IMG/VR virus record: IMGVR_UViG_3300042923_000961
Coordinates: 1-51,408 of that record
DNA from: a virus
DNA: 51,408 bases
Direction: 5' to 3' (one strand)
Part shown: piece by piece, positions 39,556-47,283 of the stretch
Position numbering within the stretch: the stretch's first letter is position 1
Layout: each line of letters begins with the position of its first letter
Notes under the pieces: generated by a model
What the model was told of the DNA's origin: nothing
Database searches by the model: none
What the model saw: the letters and a program-made list of their open reading frames with translations, nothing else
Made by a program: the position numbers and the translations under genes

Positions 39556-40257
39556 TCATGCGATATAAACTGGTTTACCGGTTAACTCCATGATTTCTTT
39601 CTTAAACTGCTCTGCATTGCTGTTGTTGTCACTTAGATGCAAAAGCCATATCTCTTGCACCACTGATAGATCATTTGCGTGTAGAAACTCTTTGACGTGT
39701 TCTAAGCTAAAGTGTGATCGGAGCAATCGTCGCTTCATCACTCCTGGTACTCGTCCTGCTTTGATATTCTCATTTAAAATTTCTAAGCTGTAATTCGCTT
39801 CCACCATGATGTGCGTTAAACTTTGAAACTTGTATTTGATGTAATAGGTATCAGTGGCAAATAGTAGCTTCTCACCGATTTGATTGGTTATTAGATAGCC
39901 CAGAGGCTCGCTCACATCGTGCTCCACGTCAAAAGGTAAGATTGTCCACGTTCCTAACTGAAATTGCTCACGCGCCCGAATGCGCTTTATGTGATGCCCG
40001 CTGAGCCGTAGCGCTTGAAAAGTTCCTTCGCTCGCATAAAGATCAACCGCTCCTTTCATCACATCTTTTGCTGACTTACTATGATCGCCGTGCTCGTGTG
40101 TGATTAAGCAACCGGCAACATCGCTCATATGAAAATCAAAACCTTTTTGAATCTCTCGATAGGGTATGCCGCACTCTAGAAGTAATAGGGTTTGTCCATC
40201 CGTAATTCGATAGGCATTCCCCTTGCTTCCAGACGCTAGGGCTTCTATGTCGATCAT
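39556..40257 (-). CDS. MBL-fold hydrolase (YycJ/WalJ-like)
   Basis: The 233-residue product has the metallo-beta-lactamase motif [10 protein letters not shown] at about 53-62 (HxHxDH), further metal ligands in [10 protein letters not shown] and FATDTYYI, and [14 protein letters not shown] near the end. It resembles YycJ-type nucleases. It lies between RecT and SSB, where phages commonly carry a recombination nuclease, so a DNase role with RecT is plausible. No exonuclease of lambda or YqaJ type is present. Confidence 0.82.
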   Translation of the reverse strand: MIDIEALASGSKGNAYRITDGQTLLLLECGIPYREIQKGFDFHMSDVAGCLITHEHGDHSKSAKDVMKGAVDLYASEGTFQALRLSGHHIKRIRAREQFQLGTWTILPFDVEHDVSEPLGYLITNQIGEKLLFATDTYYIKYKFQSLTHIMVEANYSLEILNENIKAGRVPGVMKRRLLRSHFSLEHVKEFLHANDLSVVQEIWLLHLSDNNSNAEQFKKEIMELTGKPVYIA

Positions 40258-41177
40258 CAGTATCCAGGTCCAGCAGCTGCAGCTTCGAAATCGTCAACAG
40301 GATTGCTCTGTGATTCTTGCTTTTGTTCATCAGTAGGCTTATCTTGCTGTGTCTTTTCGTTTTTCTGTGGTGTCATATCAACATCGATAACCTCACCGTT
40401 TGCATGCTCCTGTATTTCTGCTTCTGCCTCAGCTTCAGCGATACGATCGTCGGAACCATTGAAGTGAGTAAGAACAAGGCTACTGTCATCTGATGCATTC
40501 ATGAATCGTTTGCATGCACGGTTGATGACCGTTTTCTTTGCCATTTCCTGCCGATACTGCTCGTGAGTGCTGCCTTCTTTTTCTTCGGTTTGCCCCTTTC
40601 CCCACATCTGAGATTTGCTCCATGCTTTGCGGATTTCGTCGATCGTCATCAGTTCCGTAAAAGCTTCATCACCGGGCATTACAATGACGCAATAAGCACC
40701 GATGATCTTATCTTTGTTGATGTTCCCAAATTGTTGCTTGTGTTTGAGATTAACAATCTTGCCGTTTTCCATCTCGTAAGTGACCTCGTCGCCCTCATAA
40801 ATCACGTTGGCATTGATCTCTTTAGCCTCGGTTACTCGCTTCGTGACGGCCATCGTTCCGAAATATGAACGTTGGAAGGTTAATTGATTTCCATAGGCAA
40901 TAAAATATCCTTGCTTCTTTTCTGGATTGAGCCCTTGAACAACCATATCCAGAAGGCTGTTCGCTATGCTGTCTCTTGAGCAAGCTTCAAGTACTGGCTT
41001 TTCCCCATAACTTTTACTTGTCTTGGTAGTTTGGAGGATTAGCCACGCGCTTTTCATGGCGTTCTCAGGAGAATAATGAGGAGGAAACATTAATTCCCCA
41101 CGCTCCTGAAATTCACGGACTTTGTTTGCAACAATATCGACAGTATCTTTTTTGACGATTGCTAATTCGTTACTCAT
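40257..41177 (-). CDS. recT: RecT-family single-strand annealing protein
   Basis: The 306-residue product has the RecT core at about 25-215: NAMKSAWLILQTTKTSKSYGEKPVLEACSRDSIANSLLDMVVQGLNPEKKQGYFIAYGNQLTFQRSYFGTMAVTKRV, and the acidic, Gln-rich tail ending DDFEAAAAGPGY. It anneals complementary strands in phage recombination. It overlaps the 61-residue gene upstream by 4 bp. Confidence 0.93.
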   Translation of the reverse strand: MSNELAIVKKDTVDIVANKVREFQERGELMFPPHYSPENAMKSAWLILQTTKTSKSYGEKPVLEACSRDSIANSLLDMVVQGLNPEKKQGYFIAYGNQLTFQRSYFGTMAVTKRVTEAKEINANVIYEGDEVTYEMENGKIVNLKHKQQFGNINKDKIIGAYCVIVMPGDEAFTELMTIDEIRKAWSKSQMWGKGQTEEKEGSTHEQYRQEMAKKTVINRACKRFMNASDDSSLVLTHFNGSDDRIAEAEAEAEIQEHANGEVIDVDMTPQKNEKTQQDKPTDEQKQESQSNPVDDFEAAAAGPGY

Positions 41178-41359
41178 TGATTTACCTCCTCATATTCTTT
41201 GACGATGACATGCCGTTCGTCTGTTTTTTTATGAACATCAACTCTTCCAGAATGAGTAGGCATTCTATCAAAATACATTTTTGCTTCATCTGCACTGTTA
41301 GCTTCAACGAGTGCTTCTCTGACAATTTCCTGAGTTTCATGTACTGTATAAAGCCCCAT
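41174..41359 (-). CDS. Small hypothetical phage protein, 61 aa
   Basis: The product (MGLYTVHETQEIVREALVEANSADEAKMYFDRM...) has an alpha/beta look, with a final VDVHKKTDERHVIVKEYEE. No domain recognised. It overlaps both neighbours (ATPase stop and RecT start), so it is translated within the recombination operon. Confidence 0.55.
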   Translation of the reverse strand: MGLYTVHETQEIVREALVEANSADEAKMYFDRMPTHSGRVDVHKKTDERHVIVKEYEEVNQ

Positions 41360-43356
41360 CAGATTACCTCCTGTAATGGCTCTTTGGTTTTTTCAATTCT
41401 CAATTTCTGATCCTTCTCACTCACAATCAAACTGATCACTTGAGCATCGATATCGATCATCTTGGTGATAGATTCGCGGTTATCGACAAATATTGGTGCT
41501 GATAAACCGTAGAAATTACTCAATGTATTGATGATATCGAGCCCCACTTTGATCCTAGATGCGTTATTCATCGAGTTGTACGGAACGCCTTTATAGGTTG
41601 TCTCGCATACTTCCTGCAGCCCGCCGTTGATCTGTTCCGCAAACAGCTTAAAACGTGCAATCTTGAATTTGCTGTTGATGCGCTCCTCTAGGAGATTGAC
41701 CTTCAACCGGATGAATTCATCCGTCAAGTTCAATTCCTTCTCAGATTGCTCAAACTCTTTGGCTAACCGCTTTTCTTCTGCCTCTAGATCAGCAATTCGC
41801 TTGTCAATCCGGCGTACCTGATCGAACTTGAGTAGCGCTGTTTCTGCGGTTGCCAACTCGCCTTTCAACTCGCGCTTCTTTTCGTTCTCCGTCATAACCG
41901 CATCGTCCGTGGATGCCTGCAGATCTTTTATTTCTAGTTCAATCGCTTTGATCTGATTTTGTGTTGTTTGGAAATCCGGATCATCCATGATGCTCCTAAC
42001 TCCGCCATTCAGGTCGTCGATTTCTTTCTGAAAAGCGTCGAGATCTGGTTGAACTGCTTTGGCACGAGCGGCAGCTTTTTCTGCCTCGGATGCAAGCTTG
42101 TCTTCCTCTGCCTTCAAATCGTCTAATTGTTGTTTAACCGCTAACCCTTGACGCTTGTTCTCTTCAAGATCCTGTGCCTTACGGAGATTAAAATGCTTTT
42201 CCGCATGTTCTTTCGCGGCATCAATTTTATCTGCCGGCAAATCTTGTCCGCACATTGAGCAGATTGTTTCGCCAGTAAATTCGAACGTCCGATCGTCTAA
42301 CATGAACCAATCACGTCGTAGATCCTCAAGCTGCAGCGAAAGTTTCTGCATTTTTCGTTTATTCGATGCAATCTGCTCTTCAATATCTTTCGAACGTCTC
42401 AAATCCTTATCAGAATGGGTTTTAAGGTCATAATATTGATCGCGTTTCGCCGCGATCGTTTTATGCACATCCGCTTGGAAGTTGTTACGCATTTCAAGCT
42501 GCAAACCTTCGATCTTGCGGATCTCGTTCCGCTTAGCGTCAATTTCTCCACCTGAACGGATCGCACTGATCTTGTCGTCAACCTGGTTTATTTGCTCCTG
42601 CAAGTCAGCTGCTTTATTCTTCAGATCCGTTTCACTCTGCCCGCCCAGTTCCGGCTTTGTTCTTGTAGCTTCATCAATTCGGATCGGAATACGATCAAGT
42701 TCTTGATTGATCTCTTTCCGTTTAGCTGCAAGAATCTTTCGATAGTCCTCAATGCTATGATCGCCGAGAATCTCAGGAAGCTCTTTTAAATGAATGTCGC
42801 AAGCAATCACATCTTCGTCCGTGAAATCACCACACACATTCAACAAAACTTTCCGTCGCTGTTTCCAATTCAGCTGTTCGTTAAAATACGTTGGCGAAGT
42901 AATCAATTTAAAAAGATTCTCTTTGCCATTCACAAGCTCTGAAACTGTATCGTCATACTCCTTCTTTTTAGAAGGAACTCCGTTTATGAAGTAATCAGTT
43001 GTGTTTCCACTGAACTCTTCCGTGGCGCTCCCGCGTTTCTTCGTGTATTTTTCGTAGTAGACCTTTTTTAACTCAAGAGGACGTTCATCAACCACCAAAG
43101 AGACAGTGACGATATGATCTACATGATGCTCAACAGTTCCTTTTTCATCTAATATTTTTTTAATCTCAAAATCTTTTTTGTCCAGACTGTCTTTATCAAA
43201 TAAGACCCAATTGAATGCATCGAATAATGTGGTTTTTCCGGTTTCGTTGTCACCGAATATTTCCACATTTGCACCATTTGGTTCAAACGTGAATGATCGA
43301 ATGCCTTTGAAATTACTCAACTCAAGCTTTTTCAAAGTGATCTGTTTCATTTCCAC
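41359..43356 (-). CDS. SbcC/Rad50-like AAA ATPase with zinc-hook motif
   Basis: The 665-residue product has Walker A GDNETGKTTLFDAFNW at about 35, long coiled-coils on both sides of a CSMCG motif near 365 (the CxxC of a Rad50-type hook), and a C-terminal lobe with YKGVPYNSMNNASRIKVGLDIINTL and PIFVDNRESITKM (signature and Walker B-like). These ATPases work with a nuclease partner; no Mre11/SbcD gene is visible. It heads the RecT operon. Confidence 0.85.
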   Translation of the reverse strand: MEMKQITLKKLELSNFKGIRSFTFEPNGANVEIFGDNETGKTTLFDAFNWVLFDKDSLDKKDFEIKKILDEKGTVEHHVDHIVTVSLVVDERPLELKKVYYEKYTKKRGSATEEFSGNTTDYFINGVPSKKKEYDDTVSELVNGKENLFKLITSPTYFNEQLNWKQRRKVLLNVCGDFTDEDVIACDIHLKELPEILGDHSIEDYRKILAAKRKEINQELDRIPIRIDEATRTKPELGGQSETDLKNKAADLQEQINQVDDKISAIRSGGEIDAKRNEIRKIEGLQLEMRNNFQADVHKTIAAKRDQYYDLKTHSDKDLRRSKDIEEQIASNKRKMQKLSLQLEDLRRDWFMLDDRTFEFTGETICSMCGQDLPADKIDAAKEHAEKHFNLRKAQDLEENKRQGLAVKQQLDDLKAEEDKLASEAEKAAARAKAVQPDLDAFQKEIDDLNGGVRSIMDDPDFQTTQNQIKAIELEIKDLQASTDDAVMTENEKKRELKGELATAETALLKFDQVRRIDKRIADLEAEEKRLAKEFEQSEKELNLTDEFIRLKVNLLEERINSKFKIARFKLFAEQINGGLQEVCETTYKGVPYNSMNNASRIKVGLDIINTLSNFYGLSAPIFVDNRESITKMIDIDAQVISLIVSEKDQKLRIEKTKEPLQEVI

Positions 43357-43422
43357 ACCTCCATTTGATTTTTCCGATCATCCCCTGATAAAATAGAGGG
43401 GATGAATATCAACATAATCGAC

Positions 43423-43626
43423 TTACTGAAGGACGCCCTGCCCGGCGTTCTTTTTGTATTCCTTGCGAAGTTCATTAAACTGGTGTAACTGGTCCGCCGT
43501 ATCGAACCGAAATGCCGGTGGCTTCAATAGATCATCAGGAAGATGTATTCTTCCGCCTGCTTCAGACAATGCCTGCAGTGTTGGCTTATCAAAGGTCTGT
43601 TCCGTACACATAACGTCGATGCTCAT
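43423..43626 (-). CDS. Small hypothetical early protein, 67 aa
   Basis: The product (MSIDVMCTEQTFDKPTLQALSEAGGRIHLPDDLLKPPAF...) is followed by a 24-bp hairpin (ATCCCCT...AGGGGAT, 43380-43403) without a T-run. I do not recognise it. It overlaps the HTH gene upstream by 4 bp. Confidence 0.5.
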   Translation of the reverse strand: MSIDVMCTEQTFDKPTLQALSEAGGRIHLPDDLLKPPAFRFDTADQLHQFNELRKEYKKNAGQGVLQ

Positions 43627-43853
43627 TCGTTTTCCTCCTCTCTTTTAACCATCAGAAGATCTCCAGGTTGACAATTGAATTTCAAACACAAGTTAAGCAG
43701 CGTACGATACTGAATTCCTTGCGATTTTTCGTAATAAAGGTCAGTGAGTGTAGTCCTAGATATCCCCGTTTCTTTGCTCAATTCAGAGATTTTAGTTGGC
43801 TTTTTAGCCATTAACACTCGTAAACCTTCAGATGAAATGAAGTAGCCATTCAA
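43623..43853 (-). CDS. Small HTH protein, Cro/C1-type
   Basis: The 76-residue product has a complete HTH (ISELSKETGISRTTLTDLYYEKSQGIQYRTLLNLCLKFNCQPGDLL), of the compact YozG/Cro type. The N-terminal part before MAKKPTK may not be translated; ATG at 43811 would give a 62-residue version. It is probably a secondary regulator of the early operon, not the lysogeny switch itself. Confidence 0.75.
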   Translation of the reverse strand: MNGYFISSEGLRVLMAKKPTKISELSKETGISRTTLTDLYYEKSQGIQYRTLLNLCLKFNCQPGDLLMVKREEENE

Positions 43854-43871
43854 TTAATTGCTCACTCCCTC

Positions 43872-44096
43872 TCAAATTTTGATTCCTCTTTCTTTAAGTG
43901 CATCGATCCAAAACTGCTTAACTTCATCGGTACAATGCGCCATAGCGTCTTCCCATGTCGGCCATCGCCCATTTTGGCTATAAAACCAATACTGCCAATA
44001 AAGGCTTTGCTGGTTATGTGGTTGCTTTGGATCATGGTCAACGGCGCATTTCTGACAGACATTAGGATCCGGTGGAAGTAACATCACGTTTCTCAC
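43872..44096 (-). CDS. Small hypothetical early protein with Cys pair
   Basis: The 74-residue product has CQKCAVDHDPKQPHNQ and an aromatic-rich end (QYWFYSQNGRWPTWEDAMAHCTDEVKQFWIDALKERG). No family recognised. A second frame in the same place (to 43862) is a shadow. It starts 6 bp after the next upstream gene. Confidence 0.55.
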   Translation of the reverse strand: MRNVMLLPPDPNVCQKCAVDHDPKQPHNQQSLYWQYWFYSQNGRWPTWEDAMAHCTDEVKQFWIDALKERGIKI

Positions 44097-44102
44097 CCCT
44101 TT

Positions 44103-44276
44103 TCAAGATTCCCAGTAGTATTCAGCAGCTTCTTCAGGCGTTTTGTATCTGAACTGATGCGTCATTTCGAGAATCAGCTTCGTTATGTCGATTTCGTCAT
44201 AGCCAAGATTTCGCATCGCGGCCATCGTATATCCCATGCAAGATTCCTTGCTCCAATTGCTTGCACCCTCAGGCAT
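44103..44276 (-). CDS. Small hypothetical early protein, 57 aa
   Basis: Frame from the ATG at 44276, overlapping the previous stop, to the TGA at 44103. The acidic product (MPEGASNWSKESCMGYTMAA...) has a helical look ending KTPEEAAEYYWES. Function unknown; coupled small early gene. Confidence 0.5.
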   Translation of the reverse strand: MPEGASNWSKESCMGYTMAAMRNLGYDEIDITKLILEMTHQFRYKTPEEAAEYYWES

Positions 44277-44418
44277 TCACCTGTGCTCCTCTCTTCAAGA
44301 TCACTTTCATTTCGGCTAGTTCAGCGGTTGCCCAACGACCAACGCCAACATATCCGTTTCGATCACAAACCTCTTTGATGTGTTCAAGTTCCGCAATCCG
44401 TTCCTTAACCTCGTTCAA
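44269..44418 (-). CDS. Small hypothetical early protein, 49 aa
   Basis: A TTG at 44418 with GAGGTGAAG 6 bp upstream starts a 49-residue helical product (NEVKERIAELEHIKEVCDRN, then GYVGVGRWATAELAEMKVIL). It overlaps neighbours at both ends by a few bases. Function unknown. Confidence 0.45.
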   Translation of the reverse strand: MNEVKERIAELEHIKEVCDRNGYVGVGRWATAELAEMKVILKRGAQVNA

Positions 44419-44543
44419 CTTGTCTTCACCTCATTTTCTTTTTTTAGCTGTTCATAGGTTTCAACAAATCGCTCAAAGCGTTCCGGGGACAACCTTTTTT
44501 TCATCGTTTCCATGAGCTTGGACATTTTCTGACTCTCGGTCAT
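44415..44543 (-). CDS. Small hypothetical early protein, 42 aa
   Basis: Frame from the ATG at 44543, overlapping the XRE gene stop, to the TGA at 44415. The product (MTESQKMSKLMETMKKRLSP...) is a charged helix. Its stop overlaps the TTG start of the next gene. Function unknown. Confidence 0.45.
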   Translation of the reverse strand: MTESQKMSKLMETMKKRLSPERFERFVETYEQLKKENEVKTS

Positions 44544-45154
44544 CCATAAACCCTCGCTTTCTCAATTCCGATCAACTTGTCCACTGTACTTACTGCAACT
44601 TGATCACCCATTGCCTCACTCATCCATGCATTTTGTATTTCTGCCCACGGAACTTTCCAATTTATTTCAATTGATATCAGCACACACTCAGATGCTTGAT
44701 GAGTATCATCTATTTGCCCTGCGCACTCTTTAATTTCGTTGATTAATCTCTCACTCAACTTTTTTCCAGGGCGCATATCCTTGCTTATCTCAAGAAGTCT
44801 CTGCGCTGATTTGATGCCTTTCTGAGCTTGATCAATGTAATTGACAAACTGCTGTTCAAGTTTTTGGATTAGCCGTGGATCGGTAGGTATTCGAGATACT
44901 CCGAATATGTGCAGTACCGCCTGTCTTGCTAATCGGTCACCGCACGCTTCGCACCAAGCTATGGCCTCATCCAAGCTGATAGTGCTTGTCCCATCTTCAA
45001 TACTCGCAATTCGTGTTCGCTGCGTTCCAATAGCCTCTGCAAGCCCAGTTTTCGTTCGCATGTTCTCCTTGACAGAATATTCTCTGGCCGCTCTCAGCAC
45101 GTCTCGTAAAGAAGATGGCCGATATACTAGAGCAGGCCGTTCCATGTTCGCCAC
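44540..45154 (-). CDS. XRE-family HTH protein with helical C-terminus
   Basis: The 204-residue product has an HTH at about 35-75 (KTGLAEAIGTQRTRIASIEDGTSTISLDEAIAWCEACG) followed by a helical part of over 100 residues with no catalytic signature. GTG start behind GGAGG. XRE-type phage proteins with such tails occur in bacillal early operons; this one may regulate early genes. It is unrelated in sequence to the CI-like repressor. Confidence 0.7.
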   Translation of the reverse strand: MANMERPALVYRPSSLRDVLRAAREYSVKENMRTKTGLAEAIGTQRTRIASIEDGTSTISLDEAIAWCEACGDRLARQAVLHIFGVSRIPTDPRLIQKLEQQFVNYIDQAQKGIKSAQRLLEISKDMRPGKKLSERLINEIKECAGQIDDTHQASECVLISIEINWKVPWAEIQNAWMSEAMGDQVAVSTVDKLIGIEKARVYG

Positions 45155-45214
45155 TTCGTTCGCCTCCGTATGAAAATAGGATTGGAATAATATAGAAATA
45201 TGGATTACTAGATT

Positions 45215-45526
45215 TCAAATGCGCCGGACCATGATTTGCCGAACACGCTCAGTGTTCTCTTCCATAAACTTGAACACCGCGTCCCTCGGAAATCGGCTTT
45301 TAATCAGCGTGCTCCGTGGAAAACCAGGAAGGCTTGTGATCCGATCAACCGTTGGAAGGCTTACTTGAAGCTGTTCAGCAATATGCTTCCTAGTCAGCAT
45401 CATTGGCAAATCGTACTTATCGCGACCTTCTCGAACGCCTTGCTCATAAGCCTTACGACAAAGCGTTTGAATGTACTCGATCATGTCATCATTGAAATCG
45501 TCTGGCGTGAGTGCTACACGAGCCAC
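45215..45526 (-). CDS. DNA-binding early protein with HTH
   Basis: The 103-residue product has an HTH in its C-terminal half (MLTRKHIAEQLQVSLPTVDRITSLPGFPRS), like excisionase/MerR-type or YqaH-region small phage regulators, and an acidic helical N-terminus. It could be an excisionase or a regulator; position far from the integrase makes an excisionase role less sure. Confidence 0.6.
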   Translation of the reverse strand: MARVALTPDDFNDDMIEYIQTLCRKAYEQGVREGRDKYDLPMMLTRKHIAEQLQVSLPTVDRITSLPGFPRSTLIKSRFPRDAVFKFMEENTERVRQIMVRRI

Positions 45527-45540
45527 GCGATCGCCTCCTT

Positions 45541-45669
45541 TCAGTTTTGCTTGAGTGTGGCAATAGCTTGAATGACTTCTTTGACTTCTTCACAGAAGCC
45601 GCTTTGCTCTATGATCACGTTGGCTTGTTCTGCTAGATTCGCAATCAGCTCCTTTTCAGAATCTGTCAT
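45541..45669 (-). CDS. Small hypothetical early protein, 42 aa
   Basis: Frame from the ATG at 45669, behind AGGAGGCGGATC, to the TGA at 45541. The helical product (MTDSEKELIANLAEQANVII...) has one Cys and no domain. The next gene begins 15 bp on. Confidence 0.5.
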   Translation of the reverse strand: MTDSEKELIANLAEQANVIIEQSGFCEEVKEVIQAIATLKQN

Positions 45670-45696
45670 TTTTGATCCGCCTCCTTTCTTCCTCTG

Positions 45697-45722
45697 CTAG
45701 AATGGAAATGTCTGGGGAGACA
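45697..45722 (+). promoter_or_regulatory. Rightward extended -10 with a dyad, copy A
   Basis: TGCTAGAAT (-10 at 45698-45703) is followed by TGTCT-GGGG-AGACA at 45709-45722. The same arrangement, clearly homologous down to the start codon, precedes the gene at 46041. The dyad lies at or just after the transcript start. Confidence 0.55.
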
Positions 45723-45746
45723 AAATTCATTAAGCGAGGTAATGAA

Positions 45747-45953
45747 ATGTACAATGAAATTGCTATGAAAAAGCTTGTCTCAAAAATCGAAAACATTAGT
45801 TCTTATCCGTTTGTAATTAATCTCAGTGAGATCAATTACGAACCTATTGAAGACATTGTGAACTGTTTTAAAACCCTTCTTGACGTCAACAGCATCGACG
45901 GTTACATAGATGATCAGTTACTGGTCATCAACAGGTTGATCATTGAAGATTAA
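45747..45953 (+). CDS. Small hypothetical rightward protein, 68 aa
   Basis: Start taken at the ATG at 45747 behind GCGAGGTAATGA; an earlier in-frame ATG at 45672 lies before the promoter. The product (MYNEIAMKKLVSKIENISS...) continues with NYEPIEDIVNCFKTLLDVNSIDGYIDDQLLVI and has no known domain. It is one of two rightward genes inside the leftward early region. Confidence 0.55.
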   Translation: MYNEIAMKKLVSKIENISSYPFVINLSEINYEPIEDIVNCFKTLLDVNSIDGYIDDQLLVINRLIIED

Positions 45954-45984
45954 GAAATTGATTCCTTTTTTTGTTGCCTCTTTT

Positions 45985-46012
45985 GGTAGAATTAAGATGT
46001 CCTGCCAGACAA
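45985..46012 (+). promoter_or_regulatory. Rightward extended -10 with a dyad, copy B
   Basis: TGGTAGAAT (-10 at 45987-45992) is followed by TGTC...GACA (45998-46011). It is homologous to copy A. It drives the gene at 46041. Confidence 0.55.
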
Positions 46013-46040
46013 CTTTTTCCATGAAAAGAGGTGATAAATT

Positions 46041-46235
46041 ATGAAAAAGATTTATGCAAACCTACTCGGTACTTGGACTGACATTACCGAAGAAGGTAAA
46101 CTACACGGTAGAAATCCGCTAGTATATATTGATGAGGAAGTACAAGACATGTTTAAATACGACTACATCAACGTCCTATATAAGGAGAAAAACTACCGGA
46201 TACATCCTTCTTTGATTCAGGTTGTTACTGAATAG
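46041..46235 (+). CDS. Small hypothetical rightward protein, 64 aa
   Basis: ATG at 46041 behind AAAAGAGGTGATAAATT. The product (MKKIYANLLGTWTDITEEGK...) continues with RNPLVYIDEEVQDMFKYDYINVLYKEKNYRI; it is beta-rich and resembles no family I know. It overlaps tail-to-tail with the leftward gene at 46225-46401 by 11 bp. Confidence 0.6.
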   Translation: MKKIYANLLGTWTDITEEGKLHGRNPLVYIDEEVQDMFKYDYINVLYKEKNYRIHPSLIQVVTE

Positions 46236-46401
46236 CTAGATCTGTTTCAATATTTTTTAGTGCGGTATCGGTTTTTTCAAATTTTGAGGCGTTGATTTGA
46301 GAATGGAACTCTCGATCAACGCTAATTTTTAAACGTTCCCATTCATATAGCTTTATTCCATCAAGTAAGTCTAAAATTTGTTGGAGCTTGTTTTGATTCA
46401 C
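46225..46401 (-). CDS. Small hypothetical protein after the Cro-like gene
   Basis: A frame from the GTG at 46401, with AGGAGGTGGCAAG upstream, to the TAA at 46225 encodes 58 helical residues (NQNKLQQILDLLDGIKLYEW...). It overlaps the Cro-like stop (4 bp), so it is coupled to it in the first leftward transcript. Function unknown. Confidence 0.6.
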   Translation of the reverse strand: MNQNKLQQILDLLDGIKLYEWERLKISVDREFHSQINASKFEKTDTALKNIETDLAIQ

Positions 46402-46643
46402 CTTGCCACCTCCTGTTCTTTGTTATTGTTTGTTTGAGTTTCTTGGACTTTGAGATTCAAAAAAAGATCATTGACATCACACTCAAGAATACTTGCAAGC
46501 TTGAACGCTGTGGTCAGATTTGGATTTGAAATGCCGTTTTCCCAGTTGCTGACCGTTGTTTTTTCACAAGGGATTAATTTTGAAAGTTCTTCTTGCGTCC
46601 AATTCTTGTTTTTTCTTGCTTGGATAAGATGAGTGTTTTTCAT
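46398..46643 (-). CDS. Cro-like HTH regulator
   Basis: The 81-residue product has a full XRE HTH (LIQARKNKNWTQEELSKLIPCEKTTVSNWENGISNPNLTTAFKLASILECDVNDLF) and a Gln/Asn-rich end. It is the first gene of the leftward early operon, divergent from the repressor, and its promoter is covered by repressor operators. This is the Cro position in a two-gene switch. Confidence 0.85.
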   Translation of the reverse strand: MKNTHLIQARKNKNWTQEELSKLIPCEKTTVSNWENGISNPNLTTAFKLASILECDVNDLFLNLKVQETQTNNNKEQEVAR

Positions 46644-46659
46644 TTTATCGCCTCCTTAT

Positions 46660-46716
46660 TATCCAAGTATCTTGTATTTATGTTTTCAGTATATATCCAA
46701 GTTTCTTGTATGTCAA
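46660..46716 (-). promoter_or_regulatory. Leftward early promoter with two operators
   Basis: Leftward, TTGACA (46711-46716), a 17-bp spacer and TATACT (46688-46693) form a near-consensus sigma-A promoter. Operator CAAG-TTT-CTTG (46698-46708) lies inside the spacer and CAAG-TAT-CTTG (46664-46674) just after the likely start. Repressor bound here would block RNA polymerase. Confidence 0.85.
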
Positions 46717-46747
46717 TGATTATGTATGATTATTTTGGACTAAAATC

Positions 46748-46778
46748 CAATTTACTTGAATATGTAGTACAATAAAAT
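46748..46778 (+). promoter_or_regulatory. Repressor promoter with third operator
   Basis: TTTACT (46751-46756), 16 bp, then TAAAAT (46773-46778) form a probable rightward promoter for the repressor gene. The third operator-like dyad, CAAT-TTA-CTTG (46748-46758), overlaps the -35. This suggests autoregulation at higher repressor or Cro levels. Confidence 0.6.
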
Positions 46779-46829
46779 TGTACAAATTAGTAATATGTAT
46801 TTTCCTATTTAAGAAAAGGCGTGGTTAGC

Positions 46830-47222
46830 GTGTTGAAGAATAGATTAAAAATTGCTAGGAAAAACCGTGGATTTACTCAGGACGATCTAGCTAAGAAAGT
46901 TAATACGCAAAAAACCACTATATCCAATTACGAAACTGGATATAGCACTCCTTCTAATGAAATGTTGATTGATTTAGCGAAAGCATTAGGTGTATCTACT
47001 GATTATCTTCTCGGCATTTCAGATGTTCCGGAATTAAATCGAAACAGTGAATTAGAAACACCTATTAAAGAATCAGATGATGACATCAAAAAGTTAATGG
47101 AAGATCCAGACTTCATGGTTGCCTACAAAGAATATCCCGGAAGTCCTGAGGAAGCAAAAGAGGATTTGATTGGTTTTCTTAAACTGATTAAGGAACGGGA
47201 CGAAAGAAAAAAGAAGAAATAA
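46830..47222 (+). CDS. CI-like lysogeny repressor, short form
   Basis: Start taken at the GTG at 46830, about 10 bp after AAAAGG; GTG at 46821 and TTG at 46833 are alternatives. The roughly 130-residue product has an N-terminal XRE HTH (LKIARKNRGFTQDDLAKKVNTQKTTISNYETGYSTPSNEMLIDLAKALGVSTDYLLG) and an acidic/basic helical tail without the S24 (LexA-type) peptidase domain. It cannot cleave itself by that route; the ImmA-type gene downstream is the probable inactivator, as in ICEBs1 ImmR/ImmA. Confidence 0.85.
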   Translation: MLKNRLKIARKNRGFTQDDLAKKVNTQKTTISNYETGYSTPSNEMLIDLAKALGVSTDYLLGISDVPELNRNSELETPIKESDDDIKKLMEDPDFMVAYKEYPGSPEEAKEDLIGFLKLIKERDERKKKK

Positions 47223-47283
47223 AAATTTTTATCATCATAATAGGTATTTTGTATCACGAATGAACGTTCTAGGGGGAATAGAC

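Noticed and set aside
43862-44062. Second leftward frame overlapping the small Cys-pair gene
   Set aside because: It is offset by one frame from the gene at 43872-44096, which has the better start and protein pattern.
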